Positions 1 to 12,600 of a DNA stretch of 64,000 nt are shown here, piece by piece (within the stretch, counting starts at the first letter, position 1; each line of letters begins with the position of its first letter). The stretch comes from Sebastes aleutianus. Its lineage: Eukaryota > Chordata > Actinopteri > Perciformes > Sebastidae. Below the pieces are notes generated by a model that saw nothing but the letters and a program-made list of their open reading frames with translations, was not told where the DNA came from and ran no database searches. The translations under genes were made by a program, and so were the position numbers. The stretch is from assembly GCA_916700875.1 (NCBI GenBank), contig CAKAKS010000062.1, forward strand, positions 8,547,373-8,611,372, read 5' to 3'.

Positions 1-433
1 ATTACACTACACTACACTACATTACACAACACTACATTACACTACACTACACTACACTAGACTACACTACACTAGACTACACTCACACTACACTACACTA
101 CACTAGACTACACTACACTAGACTACACTCACACTACACTACACTACACTACACTACACTCCACTCACTACACTACACTACACTACACTACACTACACTC
201 ACACTACACTACACTACACCACACTACACTCACACTACACTACACTACACTACACTACACTCACACTACACTACACTACACTACACTACACTACACTACA
301 CTACACTCACACTACACTACACTACACTACATTACACTACACTACACTACACTACACTCACACTACACTACACTACACTACACTACCCCACACTACACTA
401 CACTACATTACACTACACTACACTACACTCACA
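1..433. repeat. (ACTAC)n pentanucleotide satellite
   Basis: A run of 5-bp units ACTAC fills the left edge, with variant units ACTAG and ATTAC and a recurrent 6-bp variant ACTCAC that spaces the array irregularly. It continues off the left edge. It lies in the intron or flank just upstream of the first visible slc25a17 exon. Confidence 0.95.
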
Positions 434-610
434 GTTATTAGAAACATAAGAACGTATTCAGAAATATTCAGAAAATACAGGATTGTCTATCTTAGTGTGT
501 GTTTTGTGCTATACATACTTTAAATTGTTAGATTTTTCAATGGAGTTTGGTCTAAGATGTTTTCCATAATGAACAAAAAGGCACTGTACATGTCTCTTCT
601 TCTGTTTTAG

Positions 611-3600
611 GGAAGTGTGACTGCCATGACAGTATTCTTCCCTCTTGATACTGCCAGACTGAGGCTACAAGGCAAGAAACAATAGTGATGCTATGATGTA
701 TTATTTACAATTATCAATGTAATGTAGTCATTCATAACAAGTTGTCTTTTGGGTTTTTTTCAGTGGATGAAAATAGGAAGGCTAAATCAACTCCAGCCAT
801 TCTGGCAGACATTGTCAAAGAGGAAGGACTGTGAGTGAAAAAATGTTATTAGACCACATTTGATGTAGGTTGCTGATTCTACGTCTTGGCTTTTTCAGTT
901 AATTTATGTAAATATATGAACACACACATCACAAATACCTCTCACATTTCCAGCTAAACCGGAAAAGGTGCAAATAAAAGATGTGTCAACAACAATACAT
1001 CAGAAGAAGGGCTCTAAGGCATGTTGTTGCTGTGTTTGCTGTCCTTCCTGCAGATTAGCTCCGTACAGAGGTTGGTTCCCGGTCATCTGCAGCCTGTGCT
1101 GCTCCAACTTTGTCTACTTCTACTGCTTCCACAGCCTAAAGGCTAGCTGGCTGAGGGGAAAGCAGTCGACACCAAGCACTGACTTACTCATAGGCATTGC
1201 TGCAGGTAAGAGGGCCATGTTTATCATAAAAGCCTTGTTTTAATGACAAGACAGTCCATTCAATTTTAGATTTGAGTCCACATCCAGTTCTTCATGAATT
1301 ATCTTGATTTTCATCTGCCTCCTTGTCTCTAGGTGTTGTAAACGTACTGATTACCACTCCTTTGTGGGTGGTCAACACCAGGCTGAAGCTTCAGGGTTCC
1401 AAGTTTCGCAATGCAGACATACGACCCACCAACTACTCTGGCATTCTGGGTAAATTCTCTGAAAATGCTTATGTTTTTGTAAGCTACACCGAGTCAGTAA
1501 TTATTTACCACACAGGCCTGCAGTATGTGAGTCACATTCAGTGCCACCAATCATGGCTGATTTGTTCTTTTTATTTTTCTCAGATGCATTTGCGCAGATC
1601 ACCCGTGATGAGGGCGTGGGAGCGCTGTGGAACGGGACCTTCCCGTCTCTGTTGCTGGTGCTGAACCCCGCCATCCAGTTCATGATTTATGAAGGCCTGA
1701 AGAGGCAGCTGAGGAGAGGAGTTCCCAGGGAGGTGAGTGGTTAACAGAGACAGGTGAGGGAGGAATCAGGAGAATAAAAACATTTGAAGGAAAGGATGAG
1801 GCAAGGCAAAGTTATTTATACAGCACATTCATACCCAAAGGCAACCCAAAGTGTTTTACAGATTACACAAAAAACAAATGATAAAAAAAACAAAAAAATA
1901 AACTTTACAATTAAAAATGTCAGTAACAGTATAGTATAACGTGAGCACATTTTGAACATCACTGGAAATTGAAACATAAAATATCAGCTGTTTATAAAAA
2001 AAAAATATATGTAAAGGTGAGACACCCCAGGTGAATAGGGTAAAAAATATAACTAATAAGTATCACCATGAAACTTCCCCAGTTGATTGCTTACAGTAAG
2101 ACAATTATTTTTTGTATTGAAAATGTATGTTTAAATATGCAATTGAGACATTGTCTTATCAAATTTGTGTTAATTTGCATACATTTACAGAAATTTACAA
2201 TTTACAAAAAACATTGGATAAAGACAGATTCAGAGGGGATGTTGGATATCTTTTTTTTTAAATCACTTCATAAATCAGAAAGTAATGTCAACAGCCATAA
2301 AAAAAAATCAATTTGCACCATGTTTTTAGGAATAAAATGTTCTATTAATCAGGCAATGAAAAGTACATTATGTGAACCTCTGTAATAACCTTCATAATAT
2401 AGATAAGAATGAAACTGGAAAGTTTGGTGAATGTAACTGTTACTGAAGTGGAGATTTCTCTTTCCCCCATTGAGAAAACAGCCTTTGAAGATATGTATTG
2501 TAAAATTCCATACATTTTGCAAAACACTACAAGTGAATAGGGTAAAAAAACAACCTAATAGATATCACCATGAAACTTCCCCAGTTGATTACTTCCATTA
2601 AGACAATTATTTTTTGTATTACAAGTTTTCTGAAATTTTAAGTTTAAATATATGCAAATGAGGCATTAACTAATATGCAAATAGACAAGGTGTAATAAAA
2701 TAAACACCTACGGTGTATATTGGATGTTTTCTTTCCAGTAGACTGAAAGAGGACATGTTGTGGAAGCAAAATAGCCCAAAGTCTCAAAATTGACCAATGC
2801 ATGAAAAATGATGTCTTTGTCCGGGTTGTCTCCCTTAAACAAGAGTTAGATTGATCGCTGAATACCCATAATATAATACAATATAATAATACAGTAATGT
2901 TACTGGTAAGTGCCATATCATGGTAATAAAATAAATGAAAAACACACACATATGCGGCACTTGCACAATGGAAACGTAAACAAGGTTACTTCAGGTCATC
3001 CCATCATCTGGATGAGTAGACACTCGATATGCAGTAATTCTGTTCACATGATTTTTGTGTGTCTTAAGCAGAGCGAGACTGTGGAGCAGATACTTTGGTG
3101 TAAATGCCCGATTTCATACCTCATGCATTTTTACATTTTTCGTGGTCCACTGGAGAAATTGTGGATAAATGTATTAGCTAAGGATAGTCAGATGGTCACG
3201 GTGAAGGAGGGGGGACTGTTAATTATTCACCTCACCAGTTAGTGTGGACGTTTGAACCCTGTAAACCCTCTACACAAGCGTACTCCTCAGACCTTTAGGC
3301 TACCACTGTTCCACTAATAATACGTTTTCTTCTTCTCCCCCCAAGCTGTCATCTGTTGAGGTCTTCATCATCGGCGCTGTCGCCAAAGCTGTTGCCACCA
3401 TTGTTACGTACCCACTGCAGACTATACAGTCCATTCTCAGGGTAGGTTCTGTGTGTGCCTGTGGTTTTTTTATACACATGTAAAATAAGAGACATGTGGT
3501 TGGTTTTGTAAATGTATAATTAAAACCCTCCTCACAGAGTTTTCCCATTTTTTTCTACAAATAAAAGCCTATGTCATCAGAATACTTGATAAGAATCTTT

Positions 3601-4621
3601 TTTTCTTCTTCTTTTTGTTTTGACAGTTTGGTCAGTTCAAAGAGTCAACGGACAAGTCAAAACTACTGTCCAGTATAAGATCCATCAAGTGTCTATTGGT
3701 CAACAGAGTGAGGTGGGTGCACACACAGACACACACACACACACGCACACAAAAACACACTTATTAAGGTTCTCAAATAAGTTTGCAATTTAAATTTTGT
3801 CCACTCTTATGGCTCAATTTAAGTTCCTCTATTTAGATACAGGGCATAATGCAATGATGAAGAATGCATTTGACTTGGAGCCCTTGTAGCAGTTGAATTA
3901 CGAGAAATTTGCTATAAAATATGTATAAAAAGCGTGATAAATTCACTTTGACTGTGTTCAGACTGGCAATCCAAATCTAGTTTTGGCATATCTAGATTAG
4001 AATCCACTTGCTTTGATGTAATCTGGATGAAAACAAACAATTTTCTACCCTATGAACATAGCTGGGCATATCTCTTGATTTGAAACATTTCCTTTACATC
4101 ATTTAAAATGACGCAGTAACGTAGAACATGTTTTGTCAGCATGACTCAATTTTGCCGTGAGGAACGAGAGAACACATTGCCTTTATTCATCTGGCCTACA
4201 GCTCCTGATCACTTGCAAATAACTGGACAGTCAAACCTAAAGAACTCATTTGAGAAACAAATCAGATTTGCCTGCAGTCTGACCTTTGTCTTCTTAACCT
4301 TCTATTAATAAAACCATAATATGGCAGCTCTCTCTGTGGCTTTTGTGTGTGCAGACAGATTAATATACATAATATACCTTCTGCATGAATACATGTTAAG
4401 ACTTCTCTTCAGATAGTAATGATTAACATGTGTTTTTTTCTGTTTCAACCCTGGTGGCCTTCTATAGGAAGTATGGCATGTTGGGTCTGTTTAAAGGCCT
4501 GGAGGCCAAGCTGCTGCAGACGGTGCTGACTGCTGCACTCATGTTTCTTCTCTATGAGAGAATCGCCAGCTGCACCTTCGGAGTCATGGGACTGAACAGC
4601 AACCAGTACAAGAAACGCTAG
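611..4621 (+). CDS. slc25a17: Peroxisomal membrane carrier PMP34 (SLC25A17), 5' end off window
   Basis: Mitochondrial-carrier-family protein of the peroxisome membrane; the human protein exchanges CoA, FAD, NAD+ and related adenine nucleotides. Coding exons read here: 611-671, 764-830, 1054-1205, 1333-1449, 1584-1732, 3346-3441, 3627-3712, 4468-4621 (stop TAG 4619-4621). They join in frame to 293 codons plus stop; about 18 N-terminal residues lie left of the window, against about 307 aa for the human protein. The three carrier signatures are visible: PLDTARLRLQ, PLWVVNTRLKLQ and PLQTIQSILR. The protein also matches the family at LAPYRGWFPV, GALWNGTFPSLLLV and GLFKGLEAKLLQTVLTAALMF. The first visible intron (672-763) begins GC rather than GT. 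The C-terminus ends in basic residues (KKR). Conservation of all exon edges makes the call secure; exact N-terminus cannot be seen. Confidence 0.95.
1797..1870 (-). mobile_element. L2-type LINE 3' tail fragment
   Basis: The reverse complement carries the motif of fish L2-like 3' ends: an AAAACACTTTGGGTTGCC-like box followed by ATGTGCTGTATAAATAA. It resembles the tail of the longer element at 35.5-36.06 kb. It lies in the slc25a17 intron between exons 1584-1732 and 3346-3441. Confidence 0.6.
3719..3760. repeat. (CA)n microsatellite at slc25a17 intron start
   Basis: An interrupted CACA run starts about 6 bp after the splice donor at 3713. Confidence 0.85.
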
Positions 4622-4709
4622 CCAGCTCCACAACCATGGACATTAAAGCACTACACTGACTGTAGTGATCACTGCTTAACGAATCTTTAATGGAGACTTA
4701 CCTCCAGTC

Positions 4710-4715
4710 AATAAA
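4710..4715 (+). terminator. Poly(A) signal of slc25a17
   Basis: AATAAA lies 88 nt after the slc25a17 stop codon, implying a short 3'UTR. This is a sequence motif match only. Confidence 0.55.
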
Positions 4716-6205
4716 ACATCACTCATCTCTCCAGTTAAATATACACACACTGAATTCATAATCATTAAGCCAGTCCTTAACTGTACCTTACTGTAAAAAT
4801 GTCAAATGTCACCAAGTACCTAACCTGAGCAGGTGATCTCCAGGTTGTAAAAAAAGCAATATAATAATACACATAGTTATACTCAGTTCTCAAGACTTGC
4901 TTGAGTTTCATCTTCCATATACAAACACAGCGACTGGCTCCTCTCGCAAACATGACATCATCAGGCTCTGAACTGAAACAAGAGAGTCATTACTGGAAAA
5001 AGTCAAGTGAGTTTCATTAGAACAAAAATGAAACCAAATCAAAGCCGCAGCTCCTGCAGCTCATTCACCAGTCTGACGGAGCCTGGAGAGAGAGAGAGAG
5101 AGAGAATTGAGATTTAAAAATACATATATATTTTTTTATTTCTAATATTCTGTAATAATTTCTTAAGTGTACAATAGCACATGTCTAAAAAAAATATTTC
5201 CATCTCTGTTTGTCCTAAGGTGTGCAATATCTGACAGAAAACCTGCTTTATAAAAGGGGGGCAGGGAGTTTGAAAGCATCGGCTGTCTAATGAAAAATGC
5301 TGTTGAGTTGTATTATGGGAATTGTAGGATCCAGTATTTTTGTAGCAATTGATCATTGTGTGATTCTTAATTTTTTTCATGTTATCTGTTTACCTGTTAA
5401 GTTTTGTTTTTCTTCAGTCTGGAGTGAGAAGATCATAAAATAAACATGCAAACACAGAGATTATTCAGTGAGCTTTGACTAATTTGACCAGTTCACTGAA
5501 AATGGGATGAAAACATGAATACACAGAAGAATACAAAATCAATTGACAGATTTATATAGAGTTGACACAGCAGACTTCTTAAAATATACTACTTCAAGTA
5601 GAGAAACAATGAGATAACCTGGAGGAAACTAACAAAACTAACTAAAAATAATCTTAACTTTTTTTAATAAAGCACTTTTCTAAACAGAGTTACAAATCAA
5701 TGGAAATTATAATTGTTAAAAAAAGGTCCAGTGGCAGCATTTAAATGGACATAATATTGACCCTTTAGGGAAACCACAACATCAGTTAACTAAAAATACT
5801 TGAATACATTTTACTGATAATACATGTTTTTTTGTTACTGAAGTCAAGTTTTGAATGCAGGAGTCAAATGAATGAAAACTTGGTAAGATATGAAATTGTT
5901 TTACATAGAATATGATTAAATCTGTTTACTAAAATGACAATGACAGTAACTTTGTTCAGTTTAATGAGTAAAATCAGCTAATTCAATAGAAACAAGCAAG
6001 ATTATTTTTCCTTTTTTTTTATATTCGTATTCTTATTATTATAAGTTCACATAAAGAAGCTTAAAAATAAGGAAAAAGCAAAAATAAAACAAGTATTATA
6101 TATAGGTTTTGCAAATGTGTGAGCCATTGAGACCAAGGCTTAATTTGTATCATGCTTCTCAAAATCCAAGAAAGCATCAGGATATATATATATATATATA
6201 TATAT
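4716..6205. other. AT-rich intergenic region between slc25a17 and znf598
   Basis: Mostly AT-rich DNA with no long reading frame. It holds a (GA)n run at 5088-5104, which on the minus strand makes a strong polypyrimidine-AG acceptor in front of a 14-codon open end (see findings), and (TA)n at 6182-6205. I see no recognisable gene here. Confidence 0.5.
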
Positions 6206-6380
6206 GGTATGAGTTACTGTACTTTGGGAAATATTAACATGTGCATCAAAGTCCTAAAAAATAAATATACTCTGGTACATTTCTGAATTTGTATTATGGG
6301 AGCTGCAAATATGTCAAGATATTATATATATATATATATATATATATGTTAATATTTCCCAAAGTACAGTAAGTCATACC
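6206..6380. repeat. Inverted repeat with (TA)n runs upstream of znf598
   Basis: A 35-bp arm at 6206-6240 is repeated in inverted orientation at 6346-6380 with one mismatch. Each arm is bordered by a (TA)n tract: one just before 6206, the other at 6324-6347 inside the loop. The spacer is about 105 bp. It ends about 290 bp before the znf598 start codon. It may be a small MITE or a cruciform-forming fold-back. Confidence 0.85.
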
Positions 6381-6673
6381 ATCATCAGCTCAGACCAGTG
6401 TGCTGTCTGGCAGACACCATGGGACACACGTGGACCAGTCCTGATAGGTCTGAGCAGATGAACAAGCGGTGTGATAGGTGTAAGCAGCAGCGCTACCTGC
6501 TGTTGGACCTGCCCATCCTCATACTATACAGATCTGAGGTCCAGCAGTTACGTGACGCGGCGGCTGTAGCAGTAGCTGCTCAGACTCTCATAATTACGTA
6601 AGCGCTCCAGCTCTGTGTAGCTCCCTCTAATAACAAATACTACTCAAGTTGATCTGTGCCTTTCTCACCAACC

Positions 6674-9600
6674 ATGGCTCCAACAACCTCTAAAGAGACA
6701 GAGAAGCACTGCGTCCTGTGCTGCCAAGAAGTGGACATCTTCGCCCTGGGGAAATGCGACCACCCTGTTTGTTACCGCTGCTCCACCAAGATGAGGGTGC
6801 TGTGCGACCAGAAGTACTGCGCCGTCTGCCGGGAGGAGCTCGACAAGGTGCGGCTTCCTCCACTACTGTGCCTCGGGGATGCGCCTACTGGTGGTGCTAA
6901 CTAGGCCGCATCGCTCTGCTGGCTTTATTCTAGTAAAAATAAGCAGAATCCAACCGGGCTTCTGCTGTTTACTTTAATGTCACAATGACTTTGTGATTCA
7001 GTCAAATGTCAGTGGGTTTAGCTAGTAGAACATGTCAGCTGTCATCTCTCTAACAAACCAGCGTGGTTGAATGGTTGAGCAGTGGAGGCTAAGGCTGCTA
7101 GTTGTTACTCTGCTGCTGGTTAGTTTGCTAAATGATAGATCCTTTTTCTAAGGTGATTGGTGTGTTTGTCTGCCAGTCATCCATTCATTGTGGATCTCTT
7201 GATACAAGGTAGCTAGCTGAGTAGATTTCAGTCAACTAGTCAACTCTTGACAGTGTGGTACCATTAAGGGCCTCACTACCTACCACTCCCTTCAAGAGTA
7301 ATGCTACCAGTCAACAACTTTACAATATACATACTGTATTGTTGAATACTGCCAACTATTATTACAGCAGGTGTTTGTTACTGTCTAAATGTTTTGAACT
7401 GCCTAATTTGGCATACATTACATACATTATATATATATATACATACATACATACAACCTGCTCTACTGGCTGCTGCATTCCCATAATTCCTTAGGGTACA
7501 TTACATAAGATCTGTGTGACAGGAGCTGTATTTTCAGTTTTTCAGTTTTATTAAACTCTTTACTTACAAGTACTATTGTAAAACTTGCCTATCAGAATAT
7601 ACTTTTTTTTTTAAACAGTGCACTACAGCGTTATTATCTCCCCACTTTCCCCAAAGAGTGTGTGCAGGGAATGAAATTAGCACCTGTCACCTGCCAAATA
7701 ACAGGGTGAATGTTGGCTGTGGCAGGTAAACATTTCAGGTCACCTGCCACCATGGCAGACAGGTTTTCCTTATATTGAGAAATATTATTTTTAAAAAGCA
7801 ATTCTAAAGCCTAAATTAAATATAGTCATTGATTCAAGTTACAAGATATATTAAAACAATTCTACGATCTGATACCACTGACTCAGTGTTTACAATTTTA
7901 AAGCGTTCTACCTAGATTTCAGAAGTGGCAGACATAAAAAATTGAGTGGCCGGTAGAAATGTTCAGTGACCTGCCACAGTGGCAGGTGAGGAAAAAGGTT
8001 AATTTCAGACCCTGAGTGTGTGTGTATAGGATGGCAGTCTGGAAAACATCCGAGGCACTCTGATTGTGAATTAATAATCCTTTCATTGAGACATGGATAA
8101 CAACAAGGCATTATGACTCAACAAGTCTTCCACACACCCTGATGACCTGTGTGTGGTTTGTACCACACACCCTGATCCACGTCTCAATAAAGGACTTTTA
8201 ATTCACAATCGGAGTGCCCTCGGGTGTTTTCCAGATTGACATCCTATACTGTGGACTTCCTTTTAAAGTAAAGCTGGACAGTCACTGTTTTTTATTGATA
8301 TCTGACATTTGGTTCCCACTTCTAACAAGGCTTGTGAGTCAATAGTAAAACGACGTTGGTATCACATAGTATCTCTGGGTCGTCAGTTAGTGTAGAATAA
8401 ACGGATAAACGGCTGAGATTGACGGTAAGTGCCCGGCAACGACTTGTTGTGAAGTAAATGCCATGGAACGAGGGAGGGAGAATGTGACATCTAGCGGCTG
8501 AATGTTATAGTGTTATCAATAACACCTTTAAGCTCTGACTGTCATGTTGTTTTCAGGTGGTGTTCGTGAAAAAACGGGAGGCCTTTTCGTCTCTGCCCTA
8601 CCAGCAGTTCCCCTGTGAGAAGAAGCATGACATCTATTTCTGTGACGAGATGACCTACGCCCAATACAGGTACTGCTCGGCTCCATTCTTTATTATTGTG
8701 TTATCCATAGTTAATAATTTGAACTCTCCCTTCTAACAAAGTTGACCGTCCCAACAACTACTCCACCAGTCAAATGTTGGTAACATTTGGTTGCATCTGT
8801 TACATTGTTGTGCCACCAAAACAGTGACATGGAATTGAAACTGAAAACAAATGTCACTGAATAGAAACTTACAATGTAAAAACAAAAGCTGTTACTGAAA
8901 AAAGAATAACATGAAGGAAAGAAACTGAAGAAAAACACATTAAATGCAAAAAAAATATCAAAATAAAAGAAGGTAATAAGATTGTAAGTGCCTGGTCAAA
9001 AAAGTAATAAGTATGTTACATTCATTCTTTATTGGTGTACAAGTATACATACACAAGTGTTTCAATGCCAAATTTTATTTGTCAATAACAAAATCTAAAG
9101 TCACTATCCTGGCTTCATAGAAAAGCATCTCTTTTCATCTCAGCACGCAGTAGCATGGTGAATTTATCACGGTGCAAAGATGTATACAACCACATACAGA
9201 ACCATTTCATGCTGTGCTCTTGTTTTTACTCAAGTGTGTGTTGATCAAAGTGTGCAAACAGTGATTGTTTTTGTTTTATGTGTAAATATATATATATATA
9301 TAGCAGCCAGGTACATGTGCAAGGATTAATCTCTCTGTCAACCAACAGTAAAAATCACCCAGTAACCTGTAGGATTAATTGTTTCAACAAAAGAGAGCCT
9401 GTTCTAGTCAACAAAACGTATATAATTGATGTTTGATCACTCCTTTTCTTGAATGTAATTTCCTTTATTGCCCGAAGCAATTTCTCCGTTACCAGGAGCT
9501 CATTTGGTTTGGTTTTAATCCTGACTGTTAGTTTCGGATTGTGTGTTTGCTCGAACGAGACATTGATTCAATTTTCTCTCTCTGTGTGTGTTTTATCAGG

Positions 9601-12600
9601 CATCTGCTGTTGCCAGAGTGCCTCCGCTGTCCAGAGCCGAAGGTTTTCTCCAAGTACGAGGAGCTAGAGCAGCACATGAGGAAACAGCACGAGCTCTTCT
9701 GTTGCAAGCTCTGCACAAAGCATCTCAAGGTATTCTCACCCCCAACCAGCTGATGCAAGGGCTTGTCAGTCATTGGTCAGAGTCGTATTGCCACAGAGAT
9801 ACTGCCCTTCTAGCACGAGTAGTCCTTACAGTTTTAACACTGTGATCAGAATGGATGCACTAAGTCGGTTGAACGATTGTTTGTATGACCAGTTATAGAA
9901 TTGATTTCTGCCAAAATTTCAACAGCACACATATAGATGTGGACCACCAACAAGGTAGCTAATAAAAGCTTTACATCAGCCCGGCAATACGTCATCCAGA
10001 GTAGCAGTCTCTTATGACCACGCCCCCTTTTGGGGGATAAAATACCTTGTATACAGCAACAGCGTAACCAGAAGAAGCTGAATCATGTCTCCAACCTTCT
10101 ACATTAAACAAACCGATTTGATTTAATAACTCTATGCTGAAGAGTTGCTGTGTAGTTGGTTGTACCAACAGTAAATCCAAAAACGCTGATCTCTGATTTG
10201 TTCCCCTGCCATGTCCTAAAAAAGATATAATAGAGGGGCTTTATGGCTCCAAGCTATAGACCAGACCAGCATGGCGTTATCGCAGAGGCTGCGCTTCCAT
10301 TTGGGGGAAAGAAACTCGCTGTCACAGGAGAGAAAATGACAAAAAGCTGTTGTGTAGTTAATATTCACTGTCAGTATGGTAAATGGCTAAATGATACTGG
10401 TGACTAACATGGCTAGATAACGTTAGCTTGAGTGGGAGGCTGCTGCAGTATTACAGTCATACATTATAGTTATAAATCTCAGCCTATGGATCAAACAGCT
10501 GGCTATTAATATGTTGGTTAATTACAGACAACACTTAGCCTAACAGGCTTCAATCAAATATGTATAGAAGTCTGGATAAACAATATCCGGCCGCTGTGTT
10601 GGACGGGGGGAAGGCTGAAGGGGCATGGCGGTGAGCAACCTTAATTTATTAAGGTATCGCAAACGCTCAGGTTCAGGCAAGATCGCAAAATAATTCGTAG
10701 AAGTTTATAAAACAAACGATTGTATAACAAGAGATGAATGCATATGAACTTGTCAAAACTACAATCCAAACATACGTTATACGTATTGACATCTATGGGA
10801 TCTTCAGTTTTCTGTCTCCCAAAAGGGGGCGTGGCCTTGGCTCTTTGCGAACAGCCCATATGTGCCGGTCTTGATGTTGTGGTGAAATGTATTGGATGGG
10901 ACACTAAGGAACTTTTAAAAATCAAACATTGGGACAAATATAATCAATGATTGTTCTTATAATTTTGTGAAATTGAAAATGATGTGGTATTAAAACATAT
11001 ACAGTCACAATATGTAGTTTACTGTAGCATTATCCAAACGTATAAAGAAAAACTGAAAGTGTTTGGCTTCAAGTTAACAACACCAGGAAAGGAAACTTTT
11101 TATATTGATATTTCAGAATTATCAGTAAATATTGATCCATCTAATTGTTCCCAGCACCAGTTGTTTTGTAGCTATTTATAAATCTCTTTTGCAATGTGAT
11201 ATGCACTATGTATTTATTGATCTATTTTAGCCCCATTTAAACTGTAAGACTCTCCAGATCCTCCCTACACGGGAGCACTGGCCTGTAAATAAAGTCGAAA
11301 CTACTTATTGGAACATTTTGGTGACCTGTTATATCTTGACTTGTTCTTTAAACTTGACCTCTCCCACCAGATCTTCTCCCATGAGCGTAAATGGTACAAC
11401 CGTAAGGAACTGGCGCGTCACAGAGCACACGGAGACCCAGACGACACCAGTCACAGAGGACACCCGCTTTGCAAGTTCTGTGATGATCGTTACCTCGATA
11501 ACGATGAGCTGCTTAAACACTTGCGCAGGGACCACTACTTCTGCCATTTCTGTGATGCCGACGGTTCCCAGGAGTACTACAGGTGTGTGTATAGCCATTT
11601 AGAAAACCCCATTTGGTCACTGGAGTGTGGTGGTGGTGTCGTCTCTCTAGCTCAAGGCAGTTGTTTAATTTTTATTTTTAACCCTGCTATCAACAGCGAT
11701 TACCCGTACCTGAGCGAGCACTTCAGAGAGAGTCACTATCTGTGTGAGGAGGGCCGCTGTGCCACAGAACAGTTCACCCATGCATTCCGCTCCGAGATCG
11801 ACTACAAGGCCCACAAGGCCGCAGAGCACAGCAAGAACCGAGCAGAGGCTCGACAGAACCGCCAAATCGACCTGCAGTTTAACTACGCCCTGAGACAACA
11901 GAGGAGAAATGAAGGTCGGTAACAAACACAACGTGCGCCGTGCGTCTCTTCTGTTTCTGTCTTTCTGTCTCTCTTTCTCTTGACCGCACACACTGACACT
12001 CGCTTTGTTATTCCTTAAAGGAGTTCGCTACCTGTATCACACATTTTAGTTTAAAAAAACATATAAAAAATGTGCTGCCGGGCTTGCAATACACTGAGGG
12101 AAACCCTGGTTTGAAGGCAGTGAATGTGAATAATGCGTGCGTGTATCCTCAGGTATGGTGACTGGTGAGGACTATGAGGATATGCGTCAGAGTCGTGGAG
12201 GAAGAGGAAGGATTCATGGGGGTCAGAAGAGCTGGAGGTACTCCCGGTGAGTCTAAATTAGCAATGCTGCGTTAATTGGATGGAGGTTCATGACTGCGTA
12301 TCGCAAGTAAGCATCAGACTCGCCACTTCACATGTTGTAGGGTAGATTAATTTGTATATGTGCACCAACAGCACACAGGAACTTTGCATAATAGGCAAAG
12401 ATGTGGATGCCATCATGAGCCTGATAACTGGACTGCCGTGCATCCAGTGCCATTGCTGAGGAGTGAACGTGGAAAATATTTAATGAATGGCTGCATGACG
12501 TCACAACTGAGTGTCCCACAACCTTGTATTGTCAATGTGTGTGTGTGTGTGTCTATGACATTCCTTTCTGTGCAATGTCAGTATTGAAATGTAGCTCTTG

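Noticed and set aside
1..433. CRISPR-like periodic array at the left edge
   Set aside because: A simple 5-bp tandem repeat with no unique spacers, in a vertebrate genome.
6398..6601. 67-codon plus-strand frame, and an opposite-strand peptide SYTELERLRNYESLSSYCYS, just before znf598
   Set aside because: GC-rich promoter or 5'UTR sequence is the simplest reading; neither strand shows splice signals that join it to another exon in phase.
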